From: Maratus speciosus | Taxonomy: Eukaryota; Arthropoda; Arachnida; Araneae; Salticidae | Assembly (NCBI GenBank): GCA_963932465.1 | Contig: OZ010799.1 | Span: 279,035,164 to 279,099,163 of the forward strand | Length of the DNA stretch: 64,000 nt | Reading direction: 5' to 3' | Part shown: positions 56,458 through 64,000 of the stretch, in pieces | Layout: each line of letters begins with the position of its first letter | How positions within the stretch are numbered: position 1 is the first letter of the stretch | Translations under genes and position numbers: made by a program | Notes under the pieces: generated by a model | Databases searched by the model: none | What the model was told of the DNA's origin: nothing | What the model saw: only the letters and a program-made list of their open reading frames with translations

Positions 56458-57190
56458 ATTGTTTGGGAAACTCTTTTTTTAACAAATAATCTATAAATCT
56501 GCAAAGCACTTTCTGCTTCATTATTTTTTTTTTCTTTTTAATCTTGTATTTTGATCATAATTAAGAATTGAAAGTTATCAATTTTCTATCTGTCGATTCC
56601 TAGACACTAATAGGATTATTTACTAAAGAATTGAAATCTTAATTAAACTTTATCTTACATCCCTTGGAAAAAAAAATCGTTAGCTTTCTTTAACACCGCT
56701 TCATGGATGATGGTTCATTTTTGGACCACCTAATTTTAATTCCTAAATACCACACTGGCACAAGAATATTGGAATGAAATTTTTCCTTATATTAAGTATG
56801 TGAACAGAAGCTTTTGCGTTTTTTGAAATAATTTTGGTGTCATTTACTCTTTTCAGCATTTTACGGATGGAAGTACATTGCACCTGAAAGGGTTAATCAA
56901 TTTTTAACATTTTGTATGCTAAATTTACCAAGTCTAGTTTGCTTTTCAAGTATTATCCTAGTGAACTGTAATTTAAAGTAAAGGAGAATTCCTCCATATC
57001 GTTTGAGACATTTTCCTTTTTATTCACAAATAATGTAAAGATCGGAAAAGCATTTTCTGCTTAATTAATATTTTTTCTTTTCAATCATGTACGTATATTG
57101 ATCATAAATAAAAAATGAATGTTATATTTTTCTTTTTATCGATTTCTTCAACAATAATAGTCTTATTTTCAAACGACTTGAAACCTTAAT
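56458..57190. repeat. satellite-like array, segment 5
   Basis: Units on either side of a TTAA MITE: ATTTTGATCATAATTAAGAA, TATCTGTCGATTCCTAGACA, TTTGCTTTTCAAGTATTATC and CATATCGTTTGAGACATT blocks. Confidence 0.65.
56694..56892. mobile_element. TTAA-flanked MITE (199 bp)
   Basis: Ends CACCGCTTCATGGATG and, reversed, CCCTTTCAGGTGCAATG. TTAA lies at 56690-56693 and 56893-56896. The left end has diverged from the CCC consensus. Confidence 0.68.
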
Positions 57191-57193
57191 TAA

Positions 57194-57577
57194 CCATTTG
57201 CACTCCGCATCATTTTGAGTATGGGCTACCAGCAACTCCGCATCATTTTGACTGTGGGCTACCAGCAACTCATTGCACAAAAATTTTATTCGGTCCGCGC
57301 CACTTTTTTAAAAGAAGTTTCCTTCAAGTACACAATTTCAAGAATACCCATGGCAAATCTTATTTTCCTTTTTTTTCCCTGAGCCAAAAACGGATTTTGC
57401 AAGGGAATATGATGTCACCGCAGCGGCGACAACGGAGTTTTTCACTTATCGTACTCTGTCACCGCAGCGGCGACAACGGAGATTTTCACTTACCGTACTC
57501 TGTCGCTCAGCGGCGACAACGGCGTTTTTAAATAACTTTACAATGTCGCCGCAGCGGCGACTACGAAGTCCAAAGGG
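57194..57577. mobile_element. piggyBac-like MITE with repeated GC hairpins (384 bp)
   Basis: Ends CCATTTGCACTCCGC and, reversed, CCCTTTGGACTTCGTAG. TTAA lies at 57190-57193 and 57578-57581. The left part holds a 2x repeat of CTCCGCATCATTTTGA plus GGGCTACCAGCAA. The right part has four CGCAGCGGCGAC-type hairpin units separated by TTTTCACTTA spacers. Same family as 42172-42366. Confidence 0.82.
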
Positions 57578-57584
57578 TTAAACT

Positions 57585-57770
57585 TTTCTTTTCATTCATT
57601 GTAAAAAAAAAAAAAAAAAGTAATCGTTATCTTTGTTCAATAATTTTTTAACATTTGATAATATAAAATTATTAAATATGCTTTGATTTCGAATTATTAC
57701 AGTACTGAACCGTAATTTAACGTAAACGAAAAGCAAAAAAAAAAAGTCTCCTTCACTGTAAAAAAAAATC
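57585..57770. repeat. satellite-like array, last units
   Basis: TTTTTTAACATTTGATAATA, TTCGAATTATTACAGTACTG and AATTTAACGTAAACGA blocks. The array is not seen further right. Confidence 0.6.
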
Positions 57771-58440
57771 TGTAATCCTACAAAACTAGTTTTTGTAAAA
57801 CTACAGAAATCTGTATATTTACTAGAATTGTATCTGTAACCGGGTAAAATATTTACCACTCGCATAGTACAAATACATGAAATATCTTAGTCGCACCTGT
57901 CAGCCAATAAGAAAGGACTTCAATGATGACGTAATGACTGTTCACGCAGCCACAGAGGTGTTCAAGGCATCCATCTTGATTATGATTTCAAATTAGGATA
58001 CAAGTAAATATTTTTTTCTTTATGAGTTAAATTTTGCTATATTTCCATTCCTTTAATTATAAAATTGTTTCTGAAAATTGTGTTTCTACATTGTTCAAGG
58101 ACAATAGAAAGTATTTCATTTTGTATACTATAAACTGAAATATTGTTTTTGTGTCAAACAAAGTTCTTTTTCTTAATTTTGTAAAAGGTGTCCCATTCCT
58201 CCATACTCTCTCCTATACTTTTAACTCTGAATATTGGGCACTTCTCTATCTATACACACGTATCATGGGTTTGGGTATGTGTTTTAAAACTATCAGAAAT
58301 ATTATACATGTGTTTGCGTGTATATGAAAAATGAAATGTTGGTAATATTTTTCCTATTCCTAGAGAAGAAAAAATCGTTCTTAACTGTGTCTTAAATAAA
58401 ACGAATTTATCACATTTTTTATATACTTTTTATTTCTTAA
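57771..58440. other. no recognised feature
   Basis: Mixed sequence. It starts with CTGTAAAAAAAAATCTGTAA, which hints at a MITE end, but I found no partner end. The 57840-57980 stretch is less AT-rich. Confidence 0.35.
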
Positions 58441-58766
58441 CCTTTAACTGATGTTACCGGTCTCTCAAACCGCAGCTTTTTTTTTATTTTTATAGTTTTG
58501 CAATTTTTTATATGCTTGCAATTTTCAGTTTAACTACAAACACTACCGAAATTTTGTTTCGTTGTGAACTTTAGTACCATCACCAGACACTTTTGAATAG
58601 GTGAATTTTAATTATAACAGTCCTGTACAAAAAGTTTAGTACAAAAACACCATCCTATGAGTTAATCGTGCCTTTTATTCATCTTTCAATAATGCGGTCT
58701 CACAGACAACTTCACACTAGTTGACTTCACACTAGTGGTGACAATTTCTGTGACATCAGTTATAGG
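58441..58766. mobile_element. TTAA-flanked MITE, GGTCTC-hairpin family, copy 1
   Basis: Ends CCTTTAACTGATGTTACCGG and, reversed, CCTATAACTGATGTCACAG. TTAA lies at 58437-58440 and 58767-58770. Subterminal hairpins GGTCTCTCAAACC and GGTCTCACAGAC. Confidence 0.83.
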
Positions 58767-58959
58767 TTAAGGAGTAAATTTAATAACTCATTCATATTGA
58801 AATATGTATTTATTTTATCTGAAAAATTGTTCTGTTCAAACTTTTTGTGAAAATCTTAGACTTGGAAAAAACCTAAATACAAACATTTGCATTTTAATTT
58901 TACGTGAGTTTCTGAGCGATAAAATGCCGAGTTTTTACTTTCTCATGCAAAGAGATATA

Positions 58960-60294
58960 GGGTAGGTAGGGGTAAAGATACGAGCGGGGCAAAAATACGC
59001 ACCGGCTGATTTCATATGAAGTAAAATTTCGGCTCTCTTGGCCAATAGGTACTAGTCATTTGTTTAAACCTTTGATAAAAGTAGCAATTTGTGCTAAGAA
59101 AATGAAGTAAGTTTAAATTTTCGAATTTTGATCTAATACTTTTAAAATTTCACTTTATTCTTTAGCTAACAGTACCTGGAATTTTTACAAATCCAAAATT
59201 TTAGTGGAGATCGAAAGACTTTTAGCTTCTAAATGCCGCAGTTTACCTCGATCACATTTGTTTATACTTATGCGTAGCCGGTTAAGCAAAATACTGCAGA
59301 ATAGGGTAAAAGTACGCATCCTTCTTGGGACAAAGATACGCACATGTTTAAGATACGGGACTTTGCCCTATCGTTTTAGCTAGATGCAAAGCTTTCCACA
59401 ATTTCTAAATTTGTATTATATAAAATATAATAGCTACTCTTAACTAATATAAGTTAGTAAACTACATTTTCCTTTTTCTAGTTAAGTTTTTTTCTTTTTT
59501 TTTTTTTTTTTAAATATAGAACGTAGGTATCTACCTACCTACTTTTAAAAATAAATATTGTTTCATGAATCGCTTTTGTTTTAAACATTAATCCTTAACT
59601 CCTGTTAACGGTCTCATCGACCGCTGCAATATTCAGTTTTCACAGTTTAACTTGTAACTTTCAATTTAAGTAGTTATGTTAGTTTAATTTTGATTCGTTT
59701 GGTAAATTAGAAGTATAGCTGAAGACTTCTGAATGCGGGAAATTTTACTATAATAGCCCTTTGCATAAAGTTAAGCGCAGAAACCGCCTCTTATGAGTCA
59801 GTCAACCATTTTATTCAATCAACGATTAAGCGGTCTCGGAGACCGTTTACAGTATTTATGAAACAATTTTTATCACAACAGTTAGAGGTTAACTGCTATT
59901 TGCGATCTCGCAGACCGCTGTTTTTTTCATGGTCTAGTTTAGAATTTTCAGTTTAAATACTATCGAAATTTACTAATACTTTTACATTACTCATTCATTT
60001 TAGTGAAAATGGGGCAAATTCCGGCCGTAATGGCGCAAAAATGCGCACTGCGTATCGTTGCCTCATCACTGCGTACTTTTAGTCCAACCATTGGGGCAAA
60101 GATACGCACAGCAATGTTGTTGTTTTTTTTTTAATTACAATTTCTCACGGAATTATAACTCGACAGAATGTCGTTACATAGTGGAACGTGCTAAGGTTTT
60201 AATACAACATTTTAATAAGTCGTCATATAAGTTTAGATCAATGTGTTCATTAAAAATCAAAATTAATGATAAGTGCGTAACTTTAGCCCCCACC
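58960..60294. mobile_element. TATA-flanked element with repeated GGGGCAAAGATACGCAC words
   Basis: Ends GGGTAGGTAGGGGTAAAG and, reversed, GGTGGGGGCTAAAG, flanked by TATA at 58956-58959 and 60295-60298. Variants of GGGCAAAGATACGCAC or its complement recur at both ends and near 59310-59365, 60010-60050 and 60095-60110. A MITE is nested at 59592-59888. Superfamily unknown; no ORF. Confidence 0.6.
59592..59888. mobile_element. TTAA-flanked MITE, GGTCTC-hairpin family, copy 2
   Basis: Collinear with copies 1 and 3. TTAA lies at 59588-59591 and 59889-59892. Hairpins GGTCTCATCGACC and GGTCTCGGAGACC. It is followed immediately by a truncated further copy (59893-59990, GATCTCGCAGACCGCTG). Confidence 0.78.
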
Positions 60295-60298
60295 TATA

Positions 60299-61065
60299 GT
60301 ACATCCTTTAGGTGTGTCATGTGATTGTTGTGAGCCATGTGGACAACTTGTCACCAAGCGCCATTGAGATCAACCATGATGGTGAATATCGATGGCGCTT
60401 TTTAACAAGCTGTCCTCACTTCAAATACTTGTGGGCATGATACCCACATATGTTTGAATATTAAAGTATATGCATTTGTCCATTTTCCTACATAAAACAT
60501 AAATTGTTATTAGAGATGTAATTGTAGATTACATTTCATAATATCAATAAAACACGATTTCCTTTCCTTTTATTTCGGGTTCGGGTTGAAATAAGTCTGG
60601 GTTGAGTTGCAGGTCGCCGAAAATTATTTTGGCTGATTCTGGTTAGGTTGTGGATCGAGGAAATATTTTTGGAGGGTTCGGGTCGAGTTGCGGGTTGACT
60701 TAAGTATAATATTCGGTTTTGTGTCTTTTGCAACTTGACCCGTGCAGGACTACTCTGTAGTCGGGAAATTTTCAATATATCAGGATTCGTACGGTCCTTA
60801 AAAGTACTTGCATTTTTCAAAAAGGATTTTTTTGTGCTTGAAAGTGCTTATTTTCATACAAAATGTTTTAAAAGTCCTTAAAAGTGCTTTACTGTCATAT
60901 TATTTCTTAATCGGTGGTGGAACTCTTCTGCATTTCTTTTCATTTCTTATTTAAAAAATAAAGATAAAACCTCCATTGCTAACCTTTCTTCTGAAATTTT
61001 ACCTCCCCCTTTTACTTCCTTCCCCACAATACCAAAGTTTAAACTGTTTAAAACTTTTTTTTTAT
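60299..61065. other. no gene; unclassified repeats
   Basis: 60550-60740 is G/T-rich with GGGTTCGGGT(T/C)GA repeats. 60785-60890 has several AAAAGTGCTT/AAAAGTCCTT words. Neither could be turned into a defined element. The 94-codon frame over the first is composition-driven. Confidence 0.45.
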
Positions 61066-61363
61066 CCTTTAACTGATGTTACCGGTCTCGCAGACCACAG
61101 CTTTTTTCAATTTTCATAGTTTAACTTTCAAATTTCAGTTTCTCTACAAACACTACTGAAATTTTGTTTCGTTTGAAACTTTAGTACTAACACCAGATAC
61201 TTTTGAATAGGTGAATTTTAATTATAACACTACTGTACATAAAGTTTAGTACAAAAACAACATCCTATGAGTTTATCGGGGCTTTTATTCATCTTTCGTT
61301 GGAGCGGTCTCACAGACCGCTTCACACTAGTTATGTGACAATTTCTTTGACATCAGTTACATG
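61066..61363. mobile_element. GGTCTC-hairpin family, copy 3
   Basis: Closest to copy 1: CCTTTAACTGATGTTACCGG end, GGTCTCGCAGACC and GGTCTCACAGACC hairpins, and right end CATCAGTTACATG. The flanking TTAA is degraded (TTTA on the left, TTTAA after one base on the right). Confidence 0.75.
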
Positions 61364-61565
61364 TTTAAAAAAAAAATTGCTCTACTGTATTTGTTACTTT
61401 AAGTGAATAAATAATCAGTCCAAAATTTCTTTAACTATTCATTCCATCATATCTATTTCATTAAAATTTTATCTGAATTTCACCTTCAAAATTTTGTTTC
61501 CCCGTTTTCTTCATCTCTCACAGTAATAGTACTTAGTTTCAAAACTCTTTAAAACTGCTTAAATT

Positions 61566-61568
<3 letters not shown>

Positions 61569-61614
<46 letters not shown>
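61569..61614. repeat. (AT)n microsatellite
   Basis: A long AT dinucleotide run with a single C interruption near 61601. Confidence 0.95.
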
Positions 61615-61615
<1 letters not shown>

Positions 61616-61744
61616 ATCTGTTCTGTGTCATTTTATTGTCACAATAAATAATCAAGATTTTTCTTCCTACTCGAAATTGGCATCCCCCCCCCCCGAAAAA
61701 AAAACTTAGAGCGCATAGAATTTTAAAGTCTTTAAAACTCTTTA

Positions 61745-61880
61745 TAGACCAGTGGTACGGGAGGAAAAAAGGGCCGCATTTGGAATTAATTAGGGGAAGC
61801 TGGAAATTGTTTTAATCCCTTTACTTTAAGTCTAGAATGAATGTACTAAGTTTTCCCCCTCTTACTAGGTGAGTGGTTGA
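61745..61880. repeat. direct repeat, copy 1
   Basis: About 130 bp shared with 63845-63970: AGCTGGAAATTGTTTTAATC, CCCTTT, TACTAAGTTTTCCC and CTACTAGGTG-type blocks in the same order and orientation. Confidence 0.8.
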
Positions 61881-62129
61881 AGATATGTACAGATTTATAG
61901 TCAAAAAACACATTTTTATTAATTACCATAACAATATCTAAAAAAAACTAACTCTATTAAAAACATTGTCAATACAGATGTTGTAGAGGTTAAAATTCTG
62001 ATTGAAATGTGTACTTAATATTTTTGTTGAATTTTTACAATTATATTGCAAAGTTTTGCCTAATTCGTTAATCAAGTGATTGAAGCCAGACAAGACGAAG
62101 TTATCAGTTCACCCTGTTTCTAATTTATA

Positions 62130-63734
62130 GGGGGGATGGGGGCGCATGTGAACAGGGGCAGATGTGAACATCGCAATTTTTCAATGGTTATTGTAAGTTT
62201 TTTTATTTGAAAAAAATTACTAAAGATGACAACACCTGTAGACATACGGTAAAAATATTTTGAAGCTTTTTGACCTTTTATTTGTCCTCTGTAGCCAAAA
62301 CACTGTTTTTAGATCTCAAAAGTAAAATCTTTGTTCCGAGTTCATAAGCGTTTAACTTTATTTATTTATTCATTTATTTGAATTTGAGTGTTTTAACATG
62401 CACTATGAATACTAATAAATATTTCTAATACAGTTCTTTTTCTTCTAAATTTGAGAAATGTTAATAATTTTATCAATTTAACAGAAGCAGCAATGTGGGC
62501 ACTTGTGAACAGACAAGTTGGGGGCAGATATGAACAGTACTTAAGTGCCCCAATAATCATTCTGTGATTCTGTTACTTTCAGTTAACTTAATGATAAATA
62601 ATGTCAGTTCCATTACCTATAATCTTCCTGAAATAGAAGATATTTTCCTCACACAAAGTTGATTTTGCATTGAAACTTCATCAAACACATCTTTCAGCAA
62701 ATACATAGAGCAACAAGCTCTTCTACATTCAATTGTACTTTAAATATATTCAATGTTTTCTAAAATCCAATAAGTGTTATATATTATTTTACTAAACAGT
62801 TTACAACGATATTTTTTATGCATTGTTAATACAAAAGTATTACCCTGAAAAACTTTGCAAATTTTTCTATTACATTTGTTCTAAACTTGCAATGATGGCT
62901 TACTTCCATCTCTAAAACAGTTATGTATATGATGCTTTGAATGGAGATAGATACCAGTAATATTTTAAGAAAGTAAAATTTTTAAACTGATAAGTACCGT
63001 AAGATCCCGATTGTACACCCCCCCCCTCTTTCAAAATTAAAATAAGTTGGGGGGGATGGTTATAGTCGAGATTTTTTTTAATCATTAAAAAGCCCTTCTT
63101 TATCTATAATTTACAAGTAAATAAGGCAAATAAAGCAGTGGGAATCTTTTGTATTTCGGCAGATTTGAGATAAATAGTATGTAAACGCCACCTCCCCAAA
63201 AATTTCCCCAAACAAAAACCCCTAAGCAAAATTTGTTTTAATTTCTTTTTTAAAATTGCTTCTTTATTTTTTTATTTTATTTCAGCAATACTTAATGAAT
63301 CATCTAAGCCTCTACCCCCAAAATCTACTTATTTTCATTTTATAATCTTTTGCTTTAACATATCACCCAGAAATTAGAGAAATATATAAATATATACTTT
63401 TTTATGGCGAATTTCACAGGTAATTAACTAATCATTACTACGACAAATGAATAACAGAATAAAAAGCATGTCAAAGGATATTTTTCCTTAAGTTCACATG
63501 AGCCTCACGTGTGTTCACAACTACGCCGCTGATGGGGCACATGTGAACAATTTTTCGAATTTATAAAACTATTAAAAAATGTAAGAAGAACTATACAGGT
63601 GATTTTTAAAAAATTACCATGTATAAAAGAAAGTTCTATCTACTATATTGAGTAGGTTTTGTTTATAGAAATTAGTCCAGTCATGAGAAAAAGCTATATT
63701 TATACGAACTGTTCACATGTGCCCCCATCTCCCC
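62130..63734. mobile_element. TATA-flanked element with GGGGCACATGTGAAC words
   Basis: Ends GGGGGGATGGGGGCGCATGT and, reversed, GGGGAGATGGGGGCACATGT, continuing into GAACAG. TATA lies at 62126-62129 and 63735-63738. The word GGGGCA(C/G)ATGTGAAC and variants recur at both ends and near 62495-62555 and 63490-63550. A C-rich/G-rich pair lies near 63020-63055. No ORF over 60 codons. Confidence 0.65.
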
Positions 63735-63844
63735 TATATATATTTTAATTTATTGAGGTACTATTTGAGGATTTTAATTATTTTAGGCTTTATTTTGGAT
63801 ATTTTCAGAGTTATGGCTTAAACTCTTGATTACGGATTATAGCT

Positions 63845-63970
63845 CAGTGGTAGGAAATGAAAAAAAAGGCCGAATTCGGAATTAAATACGGGAAAGCTGG
63901 AAATTGTTTTAATCCCTTTGACATAGGTCAGAAATAAACGTACTAAGTTTTCCCGCCCTACTAGGTGCGG
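63845..63970. repeat. direct repeat, copy 2
   Basis: Second copy of the 61745-61880 sequence, about 2.1 kb downstream, with the TATA-flanked element between them. Confidence 0.8.
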
Positions 63971-64000
63971 CTTTGTCGCTACGAACAAATAGATAACTTA

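Noticed and set aside
60550..60740. Telomere-like GGGTTCGGGT repeats
   Set aside because: The G/T-rich words are irregular and do not match the arthropod TTAGG repeat.

Overview
This window is repeat-dense, AT-rich nuclear DNA from an animal, most likely an arthropod and possibly an arachnid. That placement is an inference from the transposon mix: BEL/Pao, copia, Tigger/pogo, mariner, Tc1, Helitron, hAT, Harbinger, and abundant TTAA- and TA-flanked miniature elements. I find no convincing host protein-coding gene. Every ORF I can interpret belongs to a transposable element, and nearly all are broken. The only plausible host-type gene is a tRNA-Thr(UGU) at 55.5 kb, and it sits inside a repeat.

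Layout. 0.2-2.6 kb: a large palindrome made of repeat family 'X'. 4.2-4.5 kb: two TA-flanked MITEs 6 bp apart. 4.9-10.8 kb: a near-complete copia element on the minus strand with TTTTT target duplications. 11.5-12.3 kb: a pogo-like element. 12.4-21.0 kb: a second X copy split by a 7.9-kb palindromic element 'Y'. Each Y arm carries a TTAA-flanked insertion at the mirror position, and these hold further Harbinger-like, hAT, Helitron and 151-bp MITE insertions. 21.0-21.8 kb: a pogo/Tigger MITE. 23.4-34.0 kb: a Tigger transposon whose transposase gene is split by a BEL/Pao retrotransposon, which is itself split by a 5'-truncated LINE.

35.1-36.7 kb: a mariner element carrying an X fragment, which carries a piggyBac-like MITE. 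36.8-57.8 kb: diverged units of a satellite-like repeat (314-bp spacing in the best run). Into it have inserted a second mariner, a foldback element, piggyBac-like MITEs, a second Helitron copy, a Tc1 transposon, hAT elements and the tRNA-Thr region. The Tc1 element is split by an unclassified 6.7-kb element 'W' whose ends are packed with TGACGTCA palindromes. 58.4-64 kb: three copies of a TTAA-flanked family with GGTCTC hairpins, and two larger TATA-flanked elements with internal keyword-like repeats.

The value of the window is its insertion history. Target-site duplications, empty-site comparisons and matching lengths date many insertions relative to one another. The best candidates for undescribed biology are W, the mirrored insertions in Y, a 151-bp MITE family with 6-bp target duplications, and the tRNA embedded in interleaved inverted repeats. 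All calls come from reading by eye; no alignments, folding or database searches were run.
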